Source of the DNA: Rheum nobile
Lineage: Eukaryota > Streptophyta > Magnoliopsida > Caryophyllales > Polygonaceae
Direction of reading: 5' to 3'
DNA length: 64,000 nt
Assembly (NCBI GenBank): GCA_027886185.1
Contig: WOAB01000596.1
Span: 1 to 64,000 of the forward strand
Below the pieces are notes generated by a model. That model made no database searches. It was not told where the DNA came from and was given only the letters and a program-made list of their open reading frames with translations. Positions within the stretch are counted from its first letter, which is position 1. The number at the start of each line of letters is the position of its first letter. A program made the translations under genes and the position numbers. Shown in pieces: positions 43,281-54,681 of this stretch.

Positions 43281-44311
43281 GGGAAAGGTTCAAGTGAGAA
43301 AGATTATTAGAGTGAGAATGAGAATAAAAAACGGCCATGCCGTTTTTTTATAAAAACAAAATGCGTATTTTTGAAAAAAAATCAAAAGGACGCGCGCGCG
43401 CACAGGATATGGGATGTGCATAGATTTTGGGTTGTGTGTGCATGGATTTGGACTTGTATGTGCATCTAAATTCTACTTGGGTACATTGTTTTTCTAGGTT
43501 AAAATGTACATGAGTTTTGAACTGTATGTGCATTCCTTTTGAAGTACATGCCTTTATACTTGTATGTGCATGTAATTTGTACTAGATGTGCATGAGTTCC
43601 ACTTACATATTTTCTAGAAATAAAAATGTACGTGACTTTGTGTAAGTAAAAATTCATGCACATACAGATAAAAACTTATGCACTTCCCAGAATGTGCACA
43701 AGTTTGTTCTTGTATGTGCCTAAGTTTTAATTGTATGTGTGACTTTGTTTAAGTGGAAACTCATGTACATATATGCAAAAACTTATGCACTTCTTGGAAT
43801 GTGCACAAGTTTGTGCATGTATTTCGACTGTATGTGGCTTTGTATAAGTGGAAACACACGCACATACAGGCAAAAACTGATGCACTTTTCTAGAATGTGC
43901 ACAAGTTTGTGCTTATATGTGCATGAATATTTGTTTGTCTTTGTTTAGTGAAAACTCATGCACACACATGCAAAAAACTTACCCCTGAAATGTGCACAAG
44001 TTTGTATTTCATTTGACTTTATGTGGACGAGTTAAAAAATGCACAAATTTTTGCATGTATGTGCATGAAAATAAGTCTCTATGTGCATGATTTTTGTGTT
44101 GTATGTGATAGCGAATAAAAAAATGCATGCGCATGCACCCGCCTGTATTTTCCCCCAAAAATACGCGTTTTCTTCAAATAAAATTCGGCTGTGCCGAATT
44201 ATAGCGTTTTTTTTTGTTTTTTTAATCTGGGCCTTTAGTTTCATTGGATCAAATGGCCCATATTCATTCTTATTTCTCACCTAAGCTCCATTTCTCACCG
44301 GATCCGCATCC
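43281..44311. mobile_element. Non-autonomous Mutator-like element (1031 bp)
   Basis: Flanked by a perfect 9-bp duplication TTTAAATAA (43272-43280 and 44312-44320). The ends GGGAAAGG and (inverted) GGATGCGG lead into imperfect terminal inverted repeats sharing GTGAGAAA and AGAAT blocks. Just inside, each arm has a small hairpin: AAACGGC-CAT-GCCGTTT near 43330 and AATTCGGC-TGT-GCCGAATT near 44183. The interior is dominated by repeats of TGTGCATG and AAGTTT type and has no transposase. The unoccupied target is seen at 25460-25475. A 9-bp duplication is typical of Mutator. Confidence 0.8.
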
Positions 44312-44775
44312 TTTAAATAATTATGAATTATGTTTTGCATAAAAGTAAAGATATCTCAAATCTGTATATAGCTAGGCCCACACAATTTTTTTTATAAAAT
44401 AAACATGTTTTATTTAGATAAGATAGATTTATGTTGTTGTTGTTTTTTTGCTTGTTTAATGAAATGATGAACAAAGGTGTGTACAAGCATGGGGAACACC
44501 GTACGTAGGTTAAAATTTGAAAACATATTTATATAAATGATAATGATATAATCCAAGGTGAACATATGACAATAGGTAATAGAAGAGAGAAATATTGGAT
44601 GCATGGATGAGCATTACGTGGGCCAGAAAGAGGCAATAAACATACATAAATAGAGCATATGATATATATTAATTCTAGTAGAAGATTGTGAGAGCAGCGG
44701 CAGCTAGCTAGCAGGCACACACGTACTGGCGAGGAGGGCTAGATAGGCTAGGCTGGGTGAACGTACAAGTGATTA

Positions 44776-44868
44776 TCAAAGGATGGCTTTTTCCTTGCAG
44801 GATCGGACGGCGTGGTCGAACATGTCGTCACGGCCATGGTTGAAGTGGAAGCCCGCGTCGAGCAGCTT
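44776..44868 (-). pseudogene. Reductase 3'-end fragment (copy a, right)
   Basis: Right-copy counterpart of 489-579, without the small indels. The last 31 residues match the intact reductase (KLLDAGFHFN to KEKAIL and stop). Upstream on minus the frame runs on for 31 unrelated codons (to 44964). The fragment could be transcribed only from a neighbouring promoter. Confidence 0.88.
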
Positions 44869-45328
44869 GTTTGATCCTACATATGGTGTGATTCCCCTTG
44901 GTGTGGTCTGTATTGATGGCTCCCTAGGCTCTAGCTCTATGATGGATTTATCCTTCTTTAGCACCTTATTGTTAAAGGATTTCTGGAACTATATTAATCT
45001 TGGCAAAGGGCAAACTGAGCAGAGGTTGAGTGATGTGGGATCTCGCCCTCCTTTTTGTGTGTCTAGGCTCCTTATTTCAGCTGACCAAACGAAGGACTTG
45101 GATGGGCTTATGAGAGCTTATGGGTCTCTCCTTGGAAGTGAGTATAAGTCTGAGAATTCACTGTTGTTGGATCTATATACCATATGGAATCGTTATCATC
45201 GCGACTCTCCGTCTCCTTTGTTGAAACATTTTTGTTCACATTTTGAGATGTACGAAGTTGATAGCAAAGTCCAATGTGGTCGCAAATCAATCAGAATGTG
45301 TCAAATTCTCATTTGTAAATTGTCATGA
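44783..45328 (+). other. Chimeric 181-codon ORF (right copy)
   Basis: ATG at 44783. Codons 1-29 are the antisense strand of the reductase end, about codons 30-122 are unrecognised sequence and the remainder resembles the end of the OTU relics of Z. It is open throughout, unlike the left copy. The mixture of antisense and transposon sequence argues for chance openness. No domain is recognised and no promoter is seen. Confidence 0.35.
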
Positions 45329-46141
45329 ATGTTGCTAACATTTGTAATGTAATTTAAGTTCAAATTTGTGATGGTATTGGTGATATGGTAGTGGTGGTGC
45401 AATTACATAATATATTTTTCTGCAAAAAAAAAAAGACTTTTCAGTCCGGACCATCTGAAACCCGGGGAAAAGAGTCTTCGTTTTTTATAAGATAAGTTGA
45501 ATATTATCCCGGAACAAATATCCCGTCTAAAAAGTCCATATTTTTATAGCTCGGGCATACTTCTTCTGTCCGAGCTATATTCTCTATTATCACACCACTC
45601 TGAAAAGGGTTTTTGTAGTAGTTGTTTCTACTTATAAGTTTGTGCTTTTAAGTAGTTATAGCTTATTTGTATGTATTACAATTATAAAAAATTGTGTTCT
45701 ACTTTATTTGTTAAGTATTTAAAAGTTTGTGTTTTAAGGATATAGGAAGTAAAAGAATTTGAAAATTAGAAATGTAGGTTGTTAAACTTCTTTTCCTATG
45801 CAACAAAATAGACAAAATTTATAATTTAAACTTTGTAATTCACTGTCCATAACAGAGAGTATATCACCGTCCGTAACGGACGGTTGTACACTGTCCATAA
45901 TGGACGGTGAGCCATTGTCCATAACCATTTGTAACAGTGAATCAAACACCTCCAAATAAGCAACGAGATAGGCCTACAAGCACCTAGATTCCCCGTTTAT
46001 GTCGTCTGAGATTACACGTCATGAAGAGTAACTGACATCTCTTCCAACAGCATATGAAAGGAGATGGTCTCTGACCTCCATCTCTCAATCAAAGCATAAA
46101 ATCAACAACACATTGATATATCATACATGATGTCATGTAGA
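45149..46141. mobile_element. Za left arm (right copy)
   Basis: Same as 856-1847, offset 44293-44294, including palindrome 45435-45480 and foldback 45839-45941. It ends in target GTAGA at 46137-46141. Confidence 0.85.
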
Positions 46142-48604
46142 TGTAATACCCCTCATTTTAATAAAGAGTATTTTGATAATTTTCCTAACTCCCGTATCAC
46201 AAACCAGATTAATTTCAGAGAAGTTCAGACAATCTGTAATTTGTTTGATCTCTGTAATATTTTCCTGAGTGGTATAAAATACATTCGATGTATTTTCTGG
46301 GCTTAGAATACTCATTCGGGTGCAAAGATGTTAACCGAGTACGAATATATTTAACTCGGGGTTAAAAACTCGTACCCGTACTTAACCCGGACAAAAGAGG
46401 ACAAAAGGGCCCAGATTTGGCCTTGACCGCACCCGCGGTCAAGTGGCCGCACCCCGCGCTGAAGGCCAATTCTATAAGGCGGTCTAGGGAGGCTCGCCGC
46501 ACCCGCGGTGATGCCACCGCACCCCGCGGTGTCATCATTTCTTCTCTACAACGCCGGACTTCAGACGTTGCGTCGTCTTTGCCTCTGCAACTGTCCCATC
46601 CGGTCGTTGTAGGCGCCTACCATGAGTCACCTGGTTGCTTGACCTCCTTGCTTGGGCTATAAAAGGAAAGGAGTTGGAGTGGAGTTGAATCACAGCTCTC
46701 AAACTCTCTCTCTCAAATCTCTCATTTCTATTGTTACCAGAAAGCTCAAGCTTTCGCCGGAGTGTCGCCGGAGCTACCATAGGAGGAGAAGGTACTCTCC
46801 AAGTGGTGTTTGGAAGTGCAAGGAGTTGGGAAGTCGAAGCCCATCCTAATCGAATCCAAACGCATCGATCACGGTGAGTTCCCGTCGTCGTCGTCTCGCC
46901 ACTGTCACGCCACCGCACCCGCGGTCAAGGCCGGCGCACCCGCGGTGGGCTGGGCTCGTGGTGTGGCTTTGGGTCTTGTAGTCTCGAGCGAGGCTTTGTT
47001 CCTTCGATTCCTTTCGTATCTTCTTAGATTCGTATATTTGGTTATCGAATCTAACTTAGGGTCTCATTATGGGTCGTTCCGTAAGGATTTGTTACCCAAG
47101 ATCTGTCCCTGCTTCGGACCCAGAAACTCGTCATCTCTAAGCTTTGTTCAAGCTTCGTCTAATCTAAGGCAAGTGGCGGTTCACTCTTGCTTATCATTCC
47201 ATATTTATACTGATTATCAATTGTTTAATTATTAATTAATTTGGGATGAATATTGTTTTCGTCTGGGAACAGTTTTGATAACTGTATGTGATTTAAAAAG
47301 GAATATTATAATAAGTTGTTTATACTGCTAGAAACAACGCTATTATATATATATATGATTGAAATACAGATATTATAATAGGTTGTATATATTGCTAGAA
47401 ACAACGCTATTATATCTGTTATTACCGTGATGGTATTGTTGTGGATTTTTATGCAAACTTGAAATATAGTTAGCAGTGGATTTTATGTGCACTTGAGATA
47501 TAGTTAGCACGAGTATTTGTAGGAGCGTTGCTTACCTTGAGAGGTAGCCATTTCTTTATAACCCGGTGGATAGGATGTTCAAGCCCTAACACCGTTTCTC
47601 TAGTCATGACTATCCTCTATCCGAGTATATGGGAGGTGCGCTTAGCCGGCGTCAAACCTTTAGGGATTTATTCCGGACTATATATCTCTATATCCTGAGG
47701 GATGAGATGATTATTATAAAAGCTTATAACGTGAATATACGTTTTGGAATTAAATAAGATAAGTGCCTTTATGCACATCATTAATGAACCTTAGGGCGAG
47801 AAGTACAACTTGGAAACTCGTCCGGGACTTCGATTAGAGTAAGTCCACCTTTCGAATCTGAATTCGCATTATGCGGTGAGGTTGGTCGTGGACCCAAATA
47901 GTCAAGTCGTTTTTAAACGTTTGTGTGAAACTTTAATGTTCCCAAACATTTGTCATACTTTCCGATAAGACTCAATTCGTTGGAGTCTTCTCTTCATATG
48001 TTTCCATAAGACTCATTCTTTCATAGTCTTTTCTCTTGATCATACATTTTCGTATTTTATTTCAGTAGGAGTATGGTGGTTGACTATCGTCATCGACTTT
48101 TATTCGAGAAGCGATGAGTCTAACCTAATACGACTACTTAGAACCTTTCTGTTTAACCCTTGCATAGTCTTTCATTAGACTAACCAACCGGTTATATTCC
48201 CTTGCATGATTGGCTGGTGTCATCCGTCTCATACGGCACATCAGAAAAACTGCAGTTCCATCACGGCTAGAAACGACGGTGAAGGCAGATGGAATTTTGA
48301 AGTGTTTTACCAAGGTTGAGATCCTAGGCATGTGATCGTTAGATCAAGACTTTTGTGTCACTTATTTTAAAAAGTACTTCCGTTGTATTAAACATGTCTT
48401 ATTTTAAGACTACTCTGTATTTCTGTTGTGTTTGGATTATGGATGTAACTCCAAGACTTTGATTTAATACGAAATGTTATGATATTTCGTATTATAAATG
48501 TTTTTTATGCTTTGTATAAACTGGTTAAGCCTTGGGTGGCTTCATATGTGGAATCTGAGGTCACTGGCGGTAATGCTTTCAAGGAGATATTTGGGGGTGT
48601 TACA
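46142..48604 (+). repeat. gypsy 5' LTR (right copy)
   Basis: 2463 bp, as 1848-4310. The TATA box is at 46658-46664, and the strongest hairpin is at 46422-46443. Confidence 0.95.
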
Positions 48605-48608
48605 AATT

Positions 48609-48621
48609 TGGTATCAGAGCC
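48609..48621 (+). other. gypsy primer-binding site (right copy)
   Basis: TGGTATCAGAGCC, tRNA-Met type, four bases after the LTR. Confidence 0.9.
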
Positions 48622-48837
48622 GAATTTTTTTTAAAACAGGTAGGTTTTAAAACATTTTCTTGAAACGAATTTTTTTATAAACCGTTTACTCGCTTTGAAA
48701 CTGAGAAATATTTTCGAAGGCTCTGAATTTCCAAATAAAATGATAGTCTGTTGTTCAAGTCGTGCCTTCTTTAGTCTAATATGGAAGTGAACTTCTATAT
48801 TTAGAAAGACTAACTCTCTTCTCATCACCCGTAGGTT

Positions 48838-49650
48838 ATGGGTGCATGTTTTTCTCTTCAGAGGGACTCGGAAGAAGCCGAGGTGGCTCCACCATCTCCA
48901 AGGAGGCTTGAGTTTCCAATTCCTTTGCGATGCTTTGAGATCGGAGAATCTAGTAGTCCACCCGAGGAGGTGAAGACCGTACTCCCTGAGTCGGTAGTTC
49001 TAGTGTCCAATAAAACTGAGGTTCCTGTGGTAGAGCCCGAAGAGGAGCCAAGGGAGGACACTGAGGATGAGGGTTATCCGTCAGAGTATGCAAGAGGGTA
49101 CTACGATGATGACTTTATGATCGAGTCGATTCCCGAAGAGGATCCTGAAGAAGATCCAGAGGAGGACCCCGAAGAGGACCTCGAGGATCAGGGCCATGTG
49201 TCCGATGGCTTAGAGCGCTTATTGGTGGGCAGCGAGGACCCGGGGATGGAGTTTATCTATCCAAGTCTAGAGTTGCCGCCTGAGCGAGAGTACTCGCCAT
49301 TGACTCCGGCTGATTGGGAGACACTCTATGCTGAGTTTGGCATTAGAAGAAGGAGTGATCCACAAAATGTATCTGAGGACTCATAGCCTATTCCTGCTCA
49401 GAGGAGGCTGAGGTTGAGCCCTGACTCGCGAGAGGTACTTCGCCTGAGTCAGATGATTTCCCCTGAAGAGCGCCGTCAGATGGATGAGGCGGTTGAGCAT
49501 GCTCGAAGAACGGCAAGGCCAAGGAATGAGCCATGTGCTCCAGGACCGAGTAGGGTGAGAAGTCCATCACCAGATTCTGATGGTAAACCCCGTTCGAAGA
49601 AGCCATGTATGGGGAGTTGTGATTACATGAAACGTTTCAGGGCGCCATGA
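48838..49650 (+). CDS. gypsy extra upstream ORF: acidic, putatively acylated protein
   Basis: ATG 48838 opens 182 codons to TAG (49384-49386). The same frame then stays open for 88 more codons to 49650, so the ancestral product was probably about 270 aa with one later stop (inference). The N-terminus MGACFS fits an N-myristoylation signal with an adjacent Cys that could be palmitoylated. Residues about 64-118 are extremely acidic with EEDP repeats. The part after the stop is Arg/Ser/Pro-rich and basic (GKPRSKKPC), possibly a nuclear signal. It lies 234 bp after the LTR and 210 bp before gag, same strand. No domain is recognised. Extra 5' ORFs are known in some Tat/Athila/Ogre-like gypsy elements but are not typical of chromoviruses, as far as I know. 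Confidence 0.6.
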
Positions 49651-49860
49651 TTGGGCCAGTGCTGATTAGCAGTTTCTTTTCTTGTATTTCAGTGTTCGTT
49701 TGTTAAGAACCTAAGTCTCCGAGCAATTTTGTTTTGACGCTTGGTTTGAGTTTATCAATGAAAATTTCCAAGTTTGATCTATTCTAAGTGATTTTATTAC
49801 ACTGAGTACATTGGAATGATATTAATGTTATAAAATACTTGGAATTTGATCGGCAAATAG

Positions 49861-50436
49861 ATGGTGAACACAAGGAACACCATTCGTGCTGGTGCTGGGC
49901 CAAGCAATGACCCTAGACCAAATATGAGGAACACTATGAACCCTGTGGATGAACACGAGACTGCTTCTAATAACAATCCTGGGGGCAATGACCAAGCTCC
50001 GGTCAACGCTCTAATGGTATTTGATGCAGTAGCAATAGAGGCTATTCGGGGAATTGTGATGCAAGCATTCACCGATATCATACGACCAAACGCGCCTCAG
50101 GCACAAGCTGTGCCAATTCCCCCAACGGTTCCTAGATTTGAGGAGCCTAATATCCATGTACCCCAAGAGGAAGCGGTCAGGAATAGAGGCGACTATGGCC
50201 GAGCACTGAAGGCCATAAGCTCTATGAGGCCTGATAGCTATGACGGGAAAGGAGAGCCAGTTAGGGTGGCATATTGGTTCTCACACATGGAAAGATTATT
50301 CAGAAACGTTGAGTGCACTGAAGCTGAAAAGGTGCACATTGCTTCCCTTCAGCTGAAGGAAATAGCCAGTGAATGGTGGGAAGGTACAGGTCTTGCTGGT
50401 CATCCTGGTTTGGATGTTCAAGGCCAAGATGACTGA
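49861..50436 (+). CDS. gypsy gag, N-terminal part
   Basis: ATG 49861 (MVNTRNTIRAGAGP), 191 codons. A Pro/Asn-rich start is followed by the capsid-type region SYDGKGEPVRVAYWFSHMER, then EIASEWWEG. It runs out of frame after GLAGHPGL. The homologous continuation is one frame over (50369-52261), so a single-base insertion near 50410 separates the two. The left copy shares this break. Gag forms the virus-like particle in this family. Confidence 0.85.
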   Translation: MVNTRNTIRAGAGPSNDPRPNMRNTMNPVDEHETASNNNPGGNDQAPVNALMVFDAVAIEAIRGIVMQAFTDIIRPNAPQAQAVPIPPTVPRFEEPNIHVPQEEAVRNRGDYGRALKAISSMRPDSYDGKGEPVRVAYWFSHMERLFRNVECTEAEKVHIASLQLKEIASEWWEGTGLAGHPGLDVQGQDD

Positions 50437-52261
50437 TCATTTCTTCTCCCGAGCTATGAGAGAAGAAAAACATAAGGAGTTCCTCTATCCAAAGACGGAT
50501 GGATTGAAAGTGACTGAGCTTGCGGCCAAGTTCAATCACCTACTACAGTATGCTGGGCCGGAGGTGTCCAGCGAAGAGCAAAAGATCTGGCATTTCCATG
50601 AGTGGATGAATCCAGATATTAAGCCGTTGATGGTACGTCACGGATGCTCTACTTTAGAGCAGTACGTGGACGCTGCCTACAAACTGGAAGTGACTCTAGA
50701 GGAGTCAACGAAGAAGCGCAATCGCCAGAGGTCAATGCAGAACCAGTCTCAGGCGAGTGGATTCAAGCGTCCCGCGCCACCGTCTAATTTTGCCAAGTCT
50801 GGCAAAGCAAAAATGGATATGACTCATGAAGGGTCTACGCAACAGTCGGGTCAAGGCAAGAATCCGATCCAGTGCTACAATTGTGGTACACTCGGGCACA
50901 AGAGCAATGCGTGTCCGAAGGAAAAGAAGATATGCTATGGCTGTGGAAAGGAGGGCCATGTGCAGACGTTCTGTCCACAGAGAAGGCAGAAAGGGGCTGA
51001 ATCACAACAAAGGTCTGTTAGTCAGAACAATCGACCCAGGTCTAGACCAGTGGAGGCTCCTAGTCCTTCAGCGCAGACGACTGCACAAAACAAGGGGAAA
51101 GCCCCAGCTGCTTCTGGAGGTCAAGGTCAACGCCTTTACGAAATACGTGAGGCAGATGGACCCAATGCTCCAATTGCTCAAGGTACTTTATACCTTCATT
51201 CTACTTCAGTATGTATATTGTTTGATTCGGGTGCTACCCATTCTTTCATCTCGGAGAGTTGTGTTAGTAAGTTAGGCTTAGTATGCAACGAGGTTTGTGA
51301 ACCTTTCGTTGTGAATCTTCCTAATGGTGAACATTTAGTGGGCACCAAGCGTCTGTCAGAATTTCCGATTACCATCCAGGGTAAGAAGTTCGAAGAAGAT
51401 TTGATCTGTATAGCCATGGCTCCATACGACATTATTCTCGGTATGGATTGGCTGACGCGTCATGAGGCGGTAATCGATTTTAGCTCAAGGACTGTGACGG
51501 TGTCATCTGGGGGCCAGTATGTATGCAAGTTCAAGGGTCGCAATGACGCTGATAACGGCAGGCTTATCAATGCGATGGCTGCGTTTAAGCTACTTCGACA
51601 AGGATGTGTTGGGTACCTGTGCTATCTGGACAAGCCCAAGAAAGATGAACCTTCAATTCCTGATATTCCGGTCATCCGTGAGTTTCCGGATGTCTTTCCG
51701 GAGGAGATTCCTGGTTTACCCCCGTATCGTGACGTAGAGTTTACCATTGATCTCGAGCCTGGTACCGCACCGATCTCTAAGGCACCGTACCGGATGGCTC
51801 CTGTTGAGATGCAAGAGTTGAAGAAGCAACTCGAAGATCTTCTTAAGAAGGGCTATATAAGGCCGAGCGCATCACCTTGGGGCGCTCCGGTCTTGTTCGT
51901 CAAGAAGAATGATGGATCGTTTCGACTTTGTACCGACTATCGAGAGTTGAATAAAGTCACGATCAAGAATAAGTATTCGTTGCCGAGGATTGATGATCTG
52001 TTGGATCAACTGCAGGGAGCAAAGGTATTTTCCAAAATCGATCTGAGGTTTGGTTACCATCAGCTCAGGATTCGTGAGGAGGATATTCCGAGGACTGTGT
52101 TCCGAACAAGATATGGTGACTACGAGTTTGTAGTCATGCCATTTGGACTTACAAATGCTCCAGCAGTCTTCATGGATCTAATGCATCGATGTTTCCACCA
52201 ATACTTGGATAAGTTCGTAGTGGTCTTCATCGACGATATTCTGATCTATTCCCCCGAGTGA
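50369..52261 (+). CDS. gypsy gag C-terminus, protease and reverse transcriptase
   Basis: 630 codons in one frame. Real homology begins at about 50405 (WMFKAKMTDHFFSRAMREEK). Two CCHC knuckles lie at residues about 170-201 (CYNCGTLGHKSNAC and CYGCGKEGHVQTFC), the aspartic protease motif DSGATHSF at about 288-295 with IILGMDWL later, and RT from about residue 470, with LCTDYRELN and the catalytic FIDD at about 622. One position in RT reads RFGYHQL where RSGYHQL is usual. The frame ends at SPE and a stop, a frameshift shared with the left copy. RNase H follows in another frame. Confidence 0.9.
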   Translation: MNGGKVQVLLVILVWMFKAKMTDHFFSRAMREEKHKEFLYPKTDGLKVTELAAKFNHLLQYAGPEVSSEEQKIWHFHEWMNPDIKPLMVRHGCSTLEQYVDAAYKLEVTLEESTKKRNRQRSMQNQSQASGFKRPAPPSNFAKSGKAKMDMTHEGSTQQSGQGKNPIQCYNCGTLGHKSNACPKEKKICYGCGKEGHVQTFCPQRRQKGAESQQRSVSQNNRPRSRPVEAPSPSAQTTAQNKGKAPAASGGQGQRLYEIREADGPNAPIAQGTLYLHSTSVCILFDSGATHSFISESCVSKLGLVCNEVCEPFVVNLPNGEHLVGTKRLSEFPITIQGKKFEEDLICIAMAPYDIILGMDWLTRHEAVIDFSSRTVTVSSGGQYVCKFKGRNDADNGRLINAMAAFKLLRQGCVGYLCYLDKPKKDEPSIPDIPVIREFPDVFPEEIPGLPPYRDVEFTIDLEPGTAPISKAPYRMAPVEMQELKKQLEDLLKKGYIRPSASPWGAPVLFVKKNDGSFRLCTDYRELNKVTIKNKYSLPRIDDLLDQLQGAKVFSKIDLRFGYHQLRIREEDIPRTVFRTRYGDYEFVVMPFGLTNAPAVFMDLMHRCFHQYLDKFVVVFIDDILIYSPE

Positions 52262-52262
52262 G

Positions 52263-54575
52263 GAGGTTCACGAGGAACATCTTCGGATTACTTTGTCAGT
52301 CCTTAGACAAAATCAGCTTTATGCAAAGTTGTCTAAGTATGACTTTTGGATCAAGGAAGTGGCTTTCTTAGGCCATGTGATCAATGAGAATGGGGTTATG
52401 GTTGATCCCCAGAAGATTGAAGCGGTAGCCAATTGGAAGCGGCCTCAAAATGTGAAGGAGGTGTGCAGTTTTCTAGGACTCGCTGGATATTATAGACGGT
52501 TCGTGCAGGGATTTTCTAAGATCGCTCTACCCATGACCGGTCTGCTCTGCAAAGTCCACAAGAAGTTTGTCTGGGATGACAAGTGCGAGGCCAGTTTTCA
52601 GAAGCTGAAGCAGTGTCTGACCTCTGCACCAATATTAGCGCTACCGGAAGGGATTAATGGTTATGTGGTCTATAGTGATGCTTAAAAGAGTGATTTGGGA
52701 TGTGTGTTGATGCAAAAAGGCAAGGTTATTGCATACGCATCTAGACAATTGAAAACGTCTGAAGCAAACTATCCGACGCATGATCTAGAACTAGCAGCTG
52801 TAGTATTTGCGCTAAAGATTTGGAGGCACTATCTCTATGGTGTGAGGTGCCAAGTCTTCACCGATCATAAGAGTCTCAAGTACGTGTTCACTCAGAAGGA
52901 GTTAAATATGAGACAATGTCGCTGGTTAGAGCTACTCAAAGACTATGACATCGAGTTGCTGTATCATTCGGGCAAAGCTAATGTAGTAGCCGATGCATTG
53001 AGCCGGAAGACGCCGCACGAGACTGTAGTGGCTCTACTTACTGCTCAGACCAAGCTGAACCAAGAGTTGTGCGAGATTGAAGTCTTGTACGATTAACATC
53101 AAGGATACCTGAGTATGCTTGAGATTCAAGCTACGCTACTTGATCAAATCAAGGAGAAGCAGGTTGATGACGTGGTCATGGTAAAGCTAAGCAATGAAGT
53201 AATGGACGGAAAAGCTCCCGGTTTTGTGATTCAGGAAGATGGATCGCTCTGGTTTCAGGACCGGATCTGTGTTCCTGACGTTGATGGCCTTCGCCAGTTG
53301 GTGATGAAGGAGGCCTATTCGTCAACTTATTTTGTACATCCAGGCTCTAGCAAGATGTACAAGGACCTCAGAAAGAAATTCTGGTGGCCCAACATGAAGT
53401 GGGATGTAGCAGAGTTTGTGGCGAAATGCTTGAGTTGTCAGAAGGTCAAGATATAACACCGCAGACCAGGTGGTGAGTTGCTACCTCTTCTAGTGCCAGA
53501 ATGGAAATGGGAGGATATTGCTATGGATTTCGTCACGGGGTTGCCAAAGACTCAAAGTCAATAGGATGCTATATGGGTAATCATTGACAGGCTCACGAAG
53601 AGTGGTCACTTCCTGGCTATCAAGTCAACATAGGGAACCCAGAAGCTATCTGAAGTGTTTCTACACGAGATTGTCCATTTGCATGGTACTCCAAAGACCA
53701 TTGTATCGGATCGAGATGGCCGATTTATGTCAAGATTCTGGAAAGAATTACACAAGGCTATGGGAACCGAGTTGAGATTCAGTACTACATTTCATCCTCA
53801 GACGGATGGACAGTCTGAGAGGACCATCCAGACCTTGGAAGATATGCTAAGAGCTTGTACACTCGATCGTCCGACTAGCTGGGAGAACAGCCTAAGTCTG
53901 ATTGAGTTCACATACAACAACAGTTGGCATGCTACCATAAAGATGGCTCCATTCGAGGCTTTATACGGTCGAAGGTGCAGATCTCCAATTTGTTGGGATG
54001 AGAATGCCGAAAAGGTTTTGCTCGGACCGAAATTAATCGAAAGGACTGCCTCGGACATTGCTTTGATAATACAAAGGATGTTGACAGCTCAGAGTCGACA
54101 AAAGTCTTATGCAGATCTGAAGCGCAGGAATGTCGAGTTTGAGGTTGGTGACAAAGTGTTTGTCAGAGTATCGCCATCAAAGGGTGTGTTTAGATTCGGT
54201 AAGCGTGGGAAGCTTAACCCTCGCTACGTGGGACCATTTGAGATCCTTGACAGAGTGGGATCTCTAGCATATCGTTTGGCATTGCCGCCATCGGCGCATC
54301 CAGTACATAACGTGTTCCACGTGTCCTTGTTGAGGAAGTACGTGCCAGATGAGTCTCATGTGTTGAGTTATGACGACATCGAGATTCAGACAAATGGTAC
54401 CTACGAGGAGATACCGATGCGTATTCTCGAACGCCGTGAGAAGCAGTTACGGAACAAGGTGGTACCATTGGTACGGATTTTGTGGTCCGAGTCAGGATCT
54501 GAAGATGTTACTTGGGAAACCTGGGAGACTGAGGAGGATATGCTTAGACGCTTTCCCGAGCTGTTTTCGGCCTAG
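52263..54575 (+). pseudogene. gypsy RNase H-integrase-chromodomain (right copy)
   Basis: Counterpart of 7962-10274 with the same five stops. The longest open part, 53655-54575 (306 codons), carries the second Asp (VSDRDGRF) and the Glu (QSERTIQ) of the integrase core, the GPFEIL/VFHVSLLRK segment and the chromodomain-like end. It differs from the left copy at a few residues, for example a Thr for Ala in STTFHPQ. Confidence 0.9.
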
Positions 54576-54681
54576 TTTCGCGGTAGAAACCTTTTTTAAG
54601 GGGGTAGTGTTGTAACGCCTCGCTTTTTTTTAGGTTATTCAGCCAAGTTTCGGGTCGAAACTTCTTTTAAGAGGGAGGTGA

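Noticed and set aside
43400..44100. Possible CRISPR-like or satellite array from TGTGCATG repeats
   Set aside because: Spacing and unit are irregular, and the block lies inside a transposon with target duplication in a plant genome.
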